This document shows, in pieces, positions 1 through 9,376 of a stretch of 13,606 nt of DNA; within the stretch, counting starts at the first letter, position 1; each line of letters starts with the position of its first letter. Source of the stretch: Cylindrotheca closterium. Its lineage: Eukaryota; Bacillariophyta; Bacillariophyceae; Bacillariales; Bacillariaceae. Where the stretch lies: contig CAKOGP040001916.1 of the NCBI GenBank assembly GCA_933822405.4, positions 1 to 13,606 of the forward strand. The letters run 5' to 3'. The notes under the pieces were generated by a model. The model made no database searches. It was not told where the DNA came from and was given only the letters and a program-made list of their open reading frames with translations. Both the position numbers and the translations under genes were made by a program.

Positions 1-52
1 CTGTACACATGAGAGACGAGACGGAGGAAGCATAGACGATGGCTGGAGAGTG

Positions 53-68
53 CTACCGGTACCGGTAG
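53..68. repeat. Perfect 16-bp palindrome upstream of POLA2
   Basis: CTACCGGTACCGGTAG is its own reverse complement and contains ACCGGT twice in direct order. It lies about 255 bases before the POLA2 start codon, in the probable promoter or 5' UTR zone. A dimeric transcription-factor site is possible but unproven. Confidence 0.5.
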
Positions 69-230
69 GGGAGGAAAAATAATCTCGGATACAGTACCAT
101 ACTCTACTTCCTCCAGTTTTTTGTACGTTGGACGTCCTTGTTCGTCCGTCCCCCAAACAAGTCCACTTTTGAGCCATCCCCACTGTACAATTGAGAATGA
201 TGTTCGCGCCATACTCATTGAGACTTAGAG

Positions 231-284
231 ATGCCAGCTCGCTCGGAAAGGTCCTCCCATTCTTCAGAAAATGACAATATTTGA
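231..284 (+). other. Possible upstream ORF in the POLA2 leader
   Basis: A 17-codon reading frame (ATG at 231, TGA at 282-284) ends 39 bases before the POLA2 start at 324. It would be a translational uORF only if the transcript starts before 231, which the sequence does not show. The rest of 1-323 holds no other supported gene. Confidence 0.25.
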
Positions 285-323
285 CACCCTGCCTCTTGTC
301 ACACCGAGAAAAGAGACTTGACG

Positions 324-2475
324 ATGGCAAACAGCACCGAAGATCGCAGCAAACATGAGATTCGAGAAGCACTGAAGAAAGTGGGATTGAAGAAGGTGGA
401 TAACAAAGCTCTCATCCAATGTATGTAATGCTCGTTTGTAGTGGATCATTTTTAGCCCCTGCTGACACGTTCTCGGAATTTTAGGTGTCGCCTTGGCTTC
501 GACGTTGAATGTTCAGCCGGAGCAAATGGCTGAGTGCTGGGAGGCATTCAGCCTGAACAAGGGTGTTTCTGAACTGACTGATCATACGCTTCAAGCATAT
601 CGGCTACAACTGATTAAAGTCTCTGAAGCATCCATTAACCCCACCATCATTCCCGGTGCAGTTCAATCAAGAAGCACGAAGCGCCAAGCGTCGAATATGG
701 TCACCCCGCCAAATACCAAGCGTCCAAACCATCGTCAGACAGCTGCGTCCACTAATAACCCAGCCGCAAAGAGCGCTTCAACAAGTAACAAGTTGCCAAA
801 GTATGAATCGAGAACTCGGGTCGGTGAGGTCGTCGCGTCATTCAATCTTTCTCACTTCGACCCCATTGCACCTGGGAACAAACATGCATCATGTACGATT
901 ACACCAAGCAGTGACAATATTCTTGTGCCGTATCGCCACATGTTTACAACATTGGAAGATCGAGCATCAGCTCTTGAAGCAAAACTCAACGAGCTTGGAG
1001 AACAAATCATCCGACAACATGGCATTGGTAGCGGAGACAACGGGATTGCCCCACTTGTTGAAATTAATGTTCCCGGACACGATAAGGGCTGCTACATTGG
1101 GAGAATCTGCAACGAGGCAAGTACCGATAGGAAGCACATTTTCCATCCGACTTTGTTGCGCTATGTACTCACCTATGGCTGTCGCCTAGTAGGCTCATCA
1201 AGGGAAAATGAATCAAACATCGGTTGTGATTGAAGGATCAAGCTTGTCTTGCGGTGGAGCCAGGATTAACGTCGATTTAAGCACCCTCAAGTCCGAAAAG
1301 ATTCCATACTCTCTTTTTTCAGGTCAGATTGTTGCGATTGAAGGGATGAATCCAACCGGACGAAGTGTTGTGGCTCATAGAATTTGTGAGGGAGCTGCCC
1401 ATGGATGTAACAAAAGTACAATCAAGGACCTTCGACATCACCATTACGAAAAGCAAGATGGATCCGCAGCAAAGGTCGTGACCGCATGTGGGCCATTTTC
1501 AACCAGTGATAACTTGGATTATCAGCCATTTGTTGATTTGATTCACGTCATAATGGAACAGTCGCCAGATGTCGTTATTCTCACAGGCCCGTTTGTAGAT
1601 ATGAGACACGAGGCAATAAAAGCTGGTAACGTTCAGCTCGAAGTTGACGACAACGTTCATCAAGTAGTACCCCATGAGGCGCTCTTTGCAAACAAAATTT
1701 CTGGGTTGATAGAGGAAATGTACACTACGGAAACAGAAATTTCGACTCAGTTTGTTCTTGTTCCCTCGCTCGAGGATGCGACTGCAAGAATGGTGTAAGT
1801 TTCAACTGTCACAGATTTCTCAAATCTCCATTATCTCTCAATGTCTTACTCCTTTTCGTGTTCGTCGATAAAAGATATCCTCAAGTTCCGATACAGGATC
1901 ACAGTGGGCGACCTGAGGTTTTGAAGCTTCAAGGTGGAAATATGGTTGAAGTAGGCACACTTGGGTTGGAGAGACTCAATGCCGGAGGGCTCAAACGTAT
2001 CCACTGCTTTTCAAATCCGTGTACATTTCGCATTAACGAAACTGTGTTTGGGGTCTCCTCTACTGATACCTTGTTTCACATCTCTGCAGAAGAAGTGAAT
2101 TCCAATCTAGAGCCTGGGTCCAGGCTTCGGCGGATTGCTCAACATATGCTACAACAAAGGAGCTATTATCCCTTGTACCCACCGCCTGCTTCCGTATCGA
2201 TGAATCTCGATGTCAAGAAAATGGATGGTTTCAAGATGCCTTGCAGGCCTGATGTCCTTATCGTGCCATCGAGATTGTCCCCTTTTGTAACATCGGTTTT
2301 GGAGACTTCTGTTGTCCTGAACCCTGGACACTTGACGAAGGGTCGCTCGGGTGGCACATATGCAATCATGGATATTCATCCGATCAAGAGGGAAAAGTTA
2401 GACGGTGCTGGGGACGATGTTCAGCTTTTACACAACATTCCTGATCGAGTGAATGTTGCAATAAAGCGTATCTAA
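324..2475 (+). CDS. POLA2: DNA polymerase alpha subunit B (primase-polymerase accessory subunit)
   Basis: Non-catalytic B subunit of the nuclear DNA polymerase alpha-primase complex, which makes the RNA-DNA primers of replication. Four exons join in frame: 324-420, 485-1116, 1193-1794, 1875-2475, giving 643 residues (human protein about 598). Introns are 64, 76 and 80 nt in phases 1, 0 and 2; the second uses a GC donor. A helical N-terminal domain occupies roughly residues 1-70, followed by a polar linker with TPPNTKRP. The OB-fold region contains GCYIGRICNE at the exon 2/3 junction. The inactive calcineurin-like phosphoesterase domain has LTGPFVD near 372-378, SSTDTLFH, QRSYYPLYPP near 536, PDVLIVPS, and LNPGHLTKG near 593-601. 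The ATG at 324 was chosen because exon 1 (MANSTEDRSKHEIREALKK) splices in frame into the conserved N-terminal domain. Family assignment is firm; exact splice sites are inferred from phase and homology. Confidence 0.95.
1117..1192 (+). other. GC-AG intron (POLA2 intron 2)
   Basis: The donor reads GAG|GCAAGT and the acceptor CCTAGTAG|GCT. The upstream frame is codon phase 0 at 1116 and the downstream frame is phase 0 at 1193. Joining them gives GRICNE-AHQGKMNQ, which aligns with the family's conserved GRIC...GK.N segment. The nearby GT at 1121 leaves phase 1 and cannot join either AG acceptor in frame. GCAAGT is the classic strong-pairing context for minor GC donors. Confidence 0.8.
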
Positions 2476-2792
2476 AAACTTTCCAAAAAAAAGGACTACG
2501 GTTTCATGGATGAACTGGCCCATTTAGCATCGTGCTGGTATGAAAATCTAGAGAGTACAAACCTGCCGATGCAATAGTTTGACAATCCTTGAAAGACGAC
2601 ATTTGGATCAAGCTTCAACAAAATACATAGTTTATTTATTATATCTTAGACCAGCAGATTTATTCGTAATCAATTTTCTGACCACAAAATGTAAAAGTTG
2701 ACTCCATCGTACTCCTCTGGTGGTATTGTACAAGTACCAAAAAGCTTCTTGTGAAGACTACAGAAGGCATAATTGCAGCTGGATGATGAGGC

Positions 2793-2797
2793 AAAAA
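2793..2797 (-). terminator. RNA polymerase III T-run terminator
   Basis: Five consecutive T on the minus strand begin 7 bases past the 3' end of the tRNA-Lys gene, the usual place and form of a Pol III stop signal. Confidence 0.7.
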
Positions 2798-2803
2798 CTA
2801 GGC

Positions 2804-2876
2804 CACCGAATGTGGGGATCGAACCCACGACCACACGATTAAGAGTCGTGCGCTCTGCCGACTGAGCTAATTCGGC
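2804..2876 (-). tRNA. tRNA-Lys (anticodon CTT)
   Basis: A complete 73-nt cloverleaf without intron reads on the minus strand. The D stem is GCTC/GAGC. The anticodon stem is CACGA/TCGTG around loop CTCTTAA (anticodon CTT). The T arm is GTGGG TTCGATC CCCAC. The acceptor stem is GCCGAAT/ATTCGGT with a G1-U72 wobble pair and G73 discriminator. No CCA is encoded, as expected for a nuclear eukaryotic gene. The TTCGATC B-box is intact. It decodes AAG. The flanks 2476-2803 and 2877-3045 hold the POLA2 3' UTR and short spacer with nothing else supported. Confidence 0.96.
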
Positions 2877-3045
2877 TCACTACCGGAAGAGTGCTCTGAG
2901 CATCATCAATTGTATTCGACATTCGACCGTTATTTTGAATTTTGAATCATCAGAAAAGAAAGTTCTTATCGACTTCTCGTATATGCCAAAACTGGTGCTG
3001 GGATTACAGTACCTACTTGGTGGGTTCGCAACATGCTAAAGTAAA

Positions 3046-5012
3046 ATGCGAGCGCAAAAGTACATGAGTGATAAACAAGATTTTCCAACTTCGCTACATC
3101 TAGTGGACTTTCATAATTTACCAACGGAATTACACTGCACAACAGTTAGAACGATTCATGGTACGTCATGCTGATGCTGTTTCATCCGTCAATCTTCGTC
3201 ATTGTTATCGTTGCCATCGCTAACTTGATCTATCCACCTCTATCTTTGTTTATTGCTCTCTCTATATCTATCTATCTCGCCGTATCAAATCGGATTTCGA
3301 ATCCTGCAGCTCTCAATCATGCTGTTGCACCAGCGGAGAGAAGCATCACCCTGAATCATGCTTTGCATACTTTTTCCCACAACAATCCGAACCTGCATGA
3401 CTATGAAATGAGTCTTGGTGTTGACAAAACCTTATGCTCGAAGCTAGGTTTCATCTCGTCTGAACGCCCGATAAATGAAGATGAAATCATTTTGATTTGC
3501 AAGTGTCTGAGTCAGGTTTACCAGTGCTCGATGGAATATAGAAAACGTTCCTTTTGGAGTGTTGGGGCTTCAGAACTTTTCCCGCTCCTTGCACAGTTAT
3601 GGAACCATTTTCACTCCGACTTGGCACACGTGATGTTTCAAGATTCCAAAAAAGGCGTCGTGTTGCAGCAACTCGTCAAAGCCTTTCGGATTTTTGCCAA
3701 ACTGGATATAGCGAATCCATGCCTCGTCTACTTTGAAGAGGGAAGATGGTTGAGCAGTATTATTTCATGCATACGTACAAACTTCGATCAAGCACTAGAA
3801 TCCAATGACCATGATTTGCTTCATGAAATGCTCGGACTGATCAAGGATCTGACTTTCCGATCTGCTCTTCCGGAAAGAAAGGAAATGATCGGTTTGGAAG
3901 GAGGATGTTTGGTGCGGGTGCTATTTATGTGCTGCGCACGAAAAGTAACCACGACCTCCAAAATTAAAGAGGCCCTCACCGCAGTCATGTGGAATCTTGC
4001 GCTGGAAAAAAATACAAGAGAGGTGCTCCTGTTTAGAGAAGGGAGACAAACATCAATCGCAATTGACTTTCTTCTCGCCGTACTGACGAAAAACGTAATC
4101 AAGACGAGTACCAAGGAGTCAACAACAATGCTTCGAGCAAAGAGAAATGCAATCAGCGCGATTGGTAACATTTTTGCAGATGAACAGAATCATCAATTTC
4201 TATGCTCTAGCGACCACACGAAAAACGGAAAAAAAGCTCTTCGCACGCTTCTGAAACAAGTTGGAAAGGACTGCGATTCGGTTGTTAGGAGGCGTGCAAT
4301 GCGTACCATCCGGTGTCTGACGCAGTCGGAAGATCCAGAAATGAGAAGGGTGATTCGTCAAGAAGAACTTGTTTTGCTCTTGGTGGATTCGATTTCTCGA
4401 AACATATCCCATGACGACGAGAACGACAGGGACATGCAGCTCCAGGCCCTTTGTGCTGTTGGCAACATGACCGACGCATTTTCCGAAACAGATTGGCCGC
4501 TGGTCGAGACGACGATTCTTCAAAGGATCGAGACAACAACTGATCCAAAGCTGATTAATGGTGCTTGCAAATGCTTGGTTGAATGTATTTCGAAGAGTCC
4601 TTGGTCGCGGGGCTCTTCATGTTTTTCTGAGATGTTTTGGATGCGTTTAGAAACAGCAGTCTCTGTTTCGAATGATTGTCATGAATGCGTGTCGACACTG
4701 ATACTTGTGCTCGCTGGGGCAGAAAACGACAAAAAGGATATGGAAACAAATAAAACAAGCGTTTTGGTATCTCCGTTTATATTGAAGTGTGTGACCAAGA
4801 TGTTGGAAGCTGATGGCGACGAGTACGAGAAATCCAGAAAGAGAGCACTTGACTCTATAGTGGCATTGGCAGAAAACGAGGCAAACAAAAGATGTATGGC
4901 AGAAAATGAGGATTTGCTATCAGGATTGGTCAATTTGTGCCTTTTGCAGCCTCAGCAGCCGACAAGACGGCTTGCAAAAGAACTGATACTCCAATTGGTA
5001 CCGGAACTCTAG
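3046..5012 (+). CDS. Armadillo/HEAT-like helical repeat protein, function unknown
   Basis: I propose two exons, 3046-3160 and 3310-5012, joined in phase 1 to give 605 residues. Intron 3161-3309 (149 nt) has donor GTACGT, a GCTAAC branch-like motif, a pyrimidine-rich second half and acceptor TGCAG. The protein begins MRAQKYMSDKQDFPTS; a stop at 3037 closes the frame upstream, and an alternative in-frame ATG is at 3064. The body is leucine-rich and all-helical, with repeated armadillo-like segments: WNLALEKNTREVLL (about residue 265), AISAIGNIFADEQN (319), RAMRTIRCLTQSED (366), QALCAVGNMTDAF (417), INGACKCLVECI (454) and ALDSIVALAENEANK (550). Such folds are protein-binding scaffolds; no catalytic motif is visible. 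An unspliced reading from ATG 3168 gives 614 residues with a hydrophobic first 40, which I think is translated intron. The 3' end is 68 bases from the convergent NSUN2 stop. Confidence 0.75.
3161..3309 (+). other. Probable intron of the armadillo-like gene
   Basis: Starts GTACGT directly after exon 1 and ends CCTGCAG. The intervening sequence is T/C-rich (the repeated TCTATCTATC stretch near 3262-3280) and contains GCTAAC at 3219-3224. The open frame from 3046 or 3064 ends at 3160 in phase 1, matching the phase needed at 3310. The segment happens to lack stops in one frame, so it can be read as a false signal anchor. Confidence 0.7.
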
Positions 5013-5080
5013 ATTCATAGATGCATAGATAATGCTATGTAAACAAATCGCCGGAGCTCGAAATGACGGGCTACTGCGGA

Positions 5081-7887
5081 TCAAGCTTTCCCCATCACCG
5101 ACCTTACTTTGCTCTTCATCCCGTTAAGCTCGGCTTTGTTGACAAGGCAATTCACTGCGTCACCGCGACATCGCCACATGACAACAACGAATTTCTTGAT
5201 ATAGTCGTCCTCGAACCCATTCAAATAAACTACGAATGAGCCCATTGAGAGACTTCGAACTTCCGACGCAAACTCATCTGAAAAGGTCTCCAACAGAATG
5301 GTTTCTGTCTGCAGGCATTTCTCGAAATCTTCCAAATCAACGCCAACCTTACGCTTTGTCATGTGAGGAGCAACGAAATGAACACCTTCTTGCGACACAC
5401 GAAATCCTACGTCACATTCCTTGTTATTTCGAACGAAGCCTTTCACACCACTTGTGACAACAGTAAGTCTTGTTTGGAGACCATCGTCAATTAGCTTTCG
5501 TATAGTCTTGGTGATGAAATAGAGGACTTTCGAATCTCCACAAGCACGACCCATGTACTGATTTGCGTCGAAACTGTCTGATGAAAGGCCGTAGTATTCT
5601 TAATAAGATAAGCGGACCAGCTTTAGACACAAGAGTACACACGAGACCACAGACTTTAAGCGAAAATCAGAATTTGGAACTGACCTTTGAGCGGTTCGAA
5701 GATTTCTTTTGAGAGCGGAATAAAGTCATCCCTGCCAAGCGATGGGTGCTTGTTCCCGTCCTTGTCAGAGAGATAGTGTTTTTTCACGTTACCAGGGGTT
5801 GCAGAAGACCTATTTTCGCTATTTAAAGGCGGCTGATTACAATCACTGGTAGCAGAAACTTCTTGGCAGTCCTTCGCGTCATTTTCATTCGCCACGGCCA
5901 CTTGCTCTACTTTTGCTCGTTTCGGCTTTGGTCCATCTTCCCTTTCGGGTAATTCCGTCTTCTCTTCCAAGTCATTTTCAAGCTGTTGGAAAGCTTTCCT
6001 TGCTCGTGAGCTCATTGGTGCGACTTTCTTTAGTAGAGCAACAAAGAACCCCCCGGTGTTCATGTCCTGCGGCAAGATACGCATGCAGTGCTTTAGATTG
6101 AAGCTGGCAGTCTCTTCGTCTGTAGGAGGAAAGCAACTTTTCCGAATTCGCTTCTGCAATGCAATTGGGACCTCATCGAAAGATGTGTACTCATTAAGAC
6201 CAGCCATTTTGGCCATTTTCTTCAGCTCAACACTATCATATGAAGTTGGCTTGTATGCAGATGTGATGGGAACCCGTGACTCTCCGTCAGTGTCGGATAC
6301 TTTTTCAGCATCTTCCATATCCTCGTTGTCTACACCTGCCTGCTCCGAATCGCCAGTTACCTCGTTCTCTTTCTTATTTTTCACCTCCCATTCTCGTCTT
6401 CGAGCTTGCATTTTTGAGTTTTTCTTCTTCATCTTATCTTTTAGCTCACGCCTACTCTTATCTTCGCTCAGGACTTTCCAGGTTGACATTCCTGGCCTCG
6501 CGATCAGGCCAGGGAGGTCACAACGTTTATCAACAAGTTCTAAACTTCCTTCAGATGCTCGCAAGAGCTCTGCGACTACAGATTCATTTTCAATTGGATT
6601 CATGGAGCATGTGGAATAACAGACATATCCGCCAACCCGGGTCAGACTAGCTCCCTTCAGTGCGATACTCAGCTGCAGTGCGTGCAATCCAAACGCATTC
6701 AATGCGTTCCATGTCTTCCAAACGCCTGATCAAGATTGGGTTAGTAGTTCGTCGATGAGTTGTGGTGATAACAAAATTAATACTCCTCGTATCCTTTTAA
6801 TCGAGTTATTGTTCTCACCTGGGTTTTTGCGTGAAGTCCCATCACCAGAGCAGGGAACATCGCATAGAACACGATCGAATGCACCCTCACTAGGATGCTC
6901 TTTTGAGCGAATCAACGGGAAGAATTGGGCATCGCAGTTGGTTACGAATAGCGCAGGGCTGTTGATCCTTCGCAGCTGATGCACAAGCATGTACGCCCGT
7001 TTGTTGTCTGAATCATTGGCAACTGTCAAGCAATATAAGAGTGTGTTTGTTGGTTGGTTGTGAATCAATCAAAAAGAAAATAGACGTACCTACCACGCCC
7101 GTTGGCTCCTTATCATTTGGATTCGCAGGTAAATTGAGTACCTCAAGCAGCTGAGAAGTCTTTGACCCGGGGGCTGCGCACATATCTTCGAGAAGTTGAG
7201 GCCAAAGGTTGAATGCAAGGATGAGGATGAGGACATTCAAACTATCGTACCTAGGACTGTATGGTGCCGTTCGGGGTTAAGAACGACAGGTGGAATCATG
7301 CTCACAGTCTCTTGTCTCGTGATGAAACCAGCCTCTGTTTGTACCTTTAGCCACTCGTGGAATGGATTGAGACTCGGGTTACGACGGATTGTCTGGCGGT
7401 CGAGATTCAATTGGTATGCATGCGGAATAAAAGTTACGTTTTTTGCTGGAGCAATCATTTTGAATTCAGATTTCAAATCTAGTTCGCGGTTTCGTCGTTC
7501 TCCGCCTTTGGGAGTCACTTCTATCTCCATCTTTTTCCCAACGTAGCTTTCAAGCTCCTTTTTAAGTCGGTCACGGAGGACAACATCAACATCACGTCCA
7601 ATTCTAAACGAAGCGGGCAAAATCGATTTCATACTCTCCAGCCATTTGACTCTCTCCTCTTCCTTTTGTTCATCACTTCGACATTCCAAGAAATCATTGC
7701 TTTGACTATCGAATACCTGTTGGTGGATATCTTGATAGGCATAATAGGCCTCGAGTTTGTAGTTTCCACCTGAGATCAGTTTGTACGGGTCTTTATGTTC
7801 CCCATATTTTGAAGGATCTGCAGGCTTCGGCTTTTTCCCACCTCGGTTGTATTTGTTCTTTTGATTCCGTTTCCAGTTTCGGCCCAT
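5081..7887 (-). CDS. NSUN2: RNA cytosine-C5 methyltransferase, NSUN2/Trm4 type
   Basis: SAM-dependent enzyme making 5-methylcytosine in tRNA (and some mRNA), normally nuclear/nucleolar. Five exons on the minus strand join in frame: 7887-7251, 7185-7090, 7022-6819, 6725-5685, 5598-5081, giving 831 residues (human about 767). All four introns (65, 67, 93, 86 nt) are phase 1 GT-AG. The N-terminal RNA-binding part includes NPSLNPFHEWL. SAM motif I is DMCAAPGSKT at 213-222, and motif IV is DVPCSGDG with Cys302 (releasing cysteine). Motif VI is YSTCSMNP with Cys352 (nucleophile); the 50-residue spacing equals that of human Cys271/Cys321. Then come FPP at 511, MNTGGFFVALL near 534-544 and a conserved C-terminal domain in exon 5. 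A charged insertion (about 400-490) and a second linker with PKPKRAKVE (about 579-587), resembling a nuclear localisation signal, account for the extra length. The ATG at 7887 gives the basic MGRNWKRNQKNK start, with no better upstream choice seen. Confidence 0.95.
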
Positions 7888-8936
7888 GATTGCTTTTTCA
7901 AACCCAAAAGTGAGAGATGAAAATAGTCGAAGCGTAACGAATAAGGTCAGCGGATCAAGGAAGTGATGGTGCTCTCAAGCCGGTTTGTCCGTTATTCCGT
8001 TATGATTCGGACGAGTCGATCATTGGGATGAATGAATCAATCAAGATACGATACAGTGGAAAATGTGTGGTTCAAAAACCATGAGTCGATCGAGTCGGGG
8101 GTGGTTTTGACTTAATCGACTACACAGAAGACGAAATTCTGCAACAAGAAACAAGAGTTCCATCTTGCACGATAAGAACTTGTTTTGATTACAATTCTTG
8201 TTATTTGAACATATACTATTTGCCTAATGTGTATAGGATATATGTGTACGTACTTTGAATTGCAAAGTTCTGTCTAGAATATATTGAATTTTGAAACATT
8301 CAATCAAGTCATCTGCTGAAATGGTGGGAAGGGGTCAACAGGAAACCAGATTTGGGAATCTCATTTCTGTTGCAGCATTGCAAAACAACACCCAAAGTCG
8401 ATACATATAGGTCCTTGAAAAACTTATGTCGGGGTCCTACCGTGTCTGGATACAGACACGGTCCCTAGGATATATTCTTGGCAACTTCTGGATTGGATGC
8501 CAAATCGACTCCACAGGTCAAGTAGGTGCAGTTCAGTCACTACTACCCTGAAATTTCCCATTTCAAACCGCCAAACCGTCTTAGATATACCCCTAGACGA
8601 ATAGTATAAGCCAGAATAAAGAAGTTTGACGAAATTATGTCAGATAATCAACTCCGCAGCTGTAATGAGAGCCTCAACGCTCTAGCTGCCTCTGGAGTAA
8701 ATCTGAGCTTGAATTTACGTCGGCTATGGATTGCCTACAATAGGAACAGGTGCCAGTGATGCTGGGCTTCTACCTGCGGATGAACAGTCTCCCCACTTCC
8801 TATTAGATCTTATTCTACTGCTATTCTTGCCAGAAGTTGATCAACAATGATCTCCCCAAGCAGGTACAAAATATCTCTTCCGGAAGCCATCTGCGTCAGC
8901 TCTCACCAGCTATCAGGGCCTATAAACCACATACGC
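7888..8936. other. Non-coding spacer upstream of NSUN2
   Basis: No credible gene on either strand; frames are short and broken. The first 100-200 bases must contain the NSUN2 promoter and 5' leader. GAGTCGATC occurs twice (near 8014 and 8084) and TGAATGAATCAATCAA lies between them; these are candidate but unproven regulatory repeats. The remainder is AT-rich and may be old retroelement flank. Confidence 0.5.
8439..8462. repeat. Perfect inverted repeat, 10-bp arms, GATA loop
   Basis: ACCGTGTCTG, then GATA, then CAGACACGGT: a perfect 10-bp stem with a four-base loop. No T-run follows on the plus strand, and no gene ends nearby, so a transcription terminator is not supported. It may be a remnant of a small element or a structured transcript part. 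Confidence 0.7.
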
Positions 8937-9270
8937 CGCACATGTTCTTCACAAACTAGTCACAGATCCAGATACACCTTCAATGTATCTCTCTCTCTAT
9001 TTCTGTACATACTTGAACCGTACTCCTGACTGTGTTTGATTCCACGAATGTCAGACCTCACTGTCCGACGTGTTCGACTGTTCTTTTATGCATTAGAATA
9101 CGCACATGTTCTTTGCTTGCAAGCTAGTCACAGATCCAGATATACCCTCAATGTATTTCTTTCTCTATTTCTATACGTACTCAAACCGTACTCCTGTCCG
9201 CGTTCGATTCCACAAATGTCCAACCTCACTGTCCGGCATGTTCGACTGTCCTCCTTTTATTCATTAGAAT
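8937..9270. repeat. Diverged tandem duplication, about 164-bp unit
   Basis: Copy 1 (8937-9100) and copy 2 (9101-9270) begin with CGCACATGTTCTT and end with CATTAGAAT. Shared blocks include CTAGTCACAGATCCAGATA, TCAATGTAT, CCGTACTCCTG, TTCGATTCCAC or its TTTGATT variant, CCTCACTGTCCG and TGTTCGACTGT. They differ by scattered substitutions and a few small indels, so the duplication is not recent. On the minus strand each unit carries an ATAAAAG box. It lies just past the 3' end of the copia pol remnant, so it may derive from that element's LTR; this is inference. Confidence 0.8.
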
Positions 9271-9376
9271 CCCATTTCACCAACTCACTCCTGTCGTTTT
9301 GACAACTCCAGTTGCGACAACTAATCCTTTCTTCATTTAATATGCAACGTGTATATAAGACCAACAATGGTCATAT
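9271..9376 (-). other. Possible polypurine tract and LTR edge of the copia remnant
   Basis: On the minus strand, the pol stop codon is followed after about 40 bases by the purine-rich AAATGAAGAAAGGA (about 9325-9338), then by TGTCGCAAC near 9319. In LTR elements a polypurine tract sits just before the 3' LTR, which usually begins TG. Position and orientation fit, but the other LTR is outside the window or lost, so the boundary cannot be confirmed. Confidence 0.25.

Noticed and set aside
1208..1798. A separate gene starting at ATG 1208
   Set aside because: It is the third exon of POLA2; the methionine is an internal residue of the conserved GK.N segment.
3168..3309. N-terminal signal anchor or transmembrane segment of the armadillo-like protein
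   Set aside because: Better explained as an intron: GTACGT donor, pyrimidine-rich content, TGCAG acceptor, and an alternative in-frame first exon from 3046.
6056..6619. 187-codon plus-strand ORF
   Set aside because: Antisense shadow of the Lys/Glu-rich part of NSUN2; Ser/Phe-rich composition is the complement of that coding strand.
5656..7240. Several independent minus-strand proteins between 5656 and 7240
   Set aside because: They are exons of one NSUN2 gene read into introns; joined at phase-1 splice sites they give the continuous family sequence.
8439..8462. Rho-independent terminator
   Set aside because: Eukaryotic context, no T-run following on the plus strand, and no adjacent gene end.
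8937..9270. CRISPR-like or satellite array
   Set aside because: Only two long, diverged units with no spacers; a eukaryotic tandem duplication is the simpler reading.
8847..9302. Two plus-strand ORFs with similar peptides (SHRSRYT...LSLFLY)
   Set aside because: Their similarity is due to the 164-bp tandem DNA repeat, not a protein family; indels and stops break the frame between copies.
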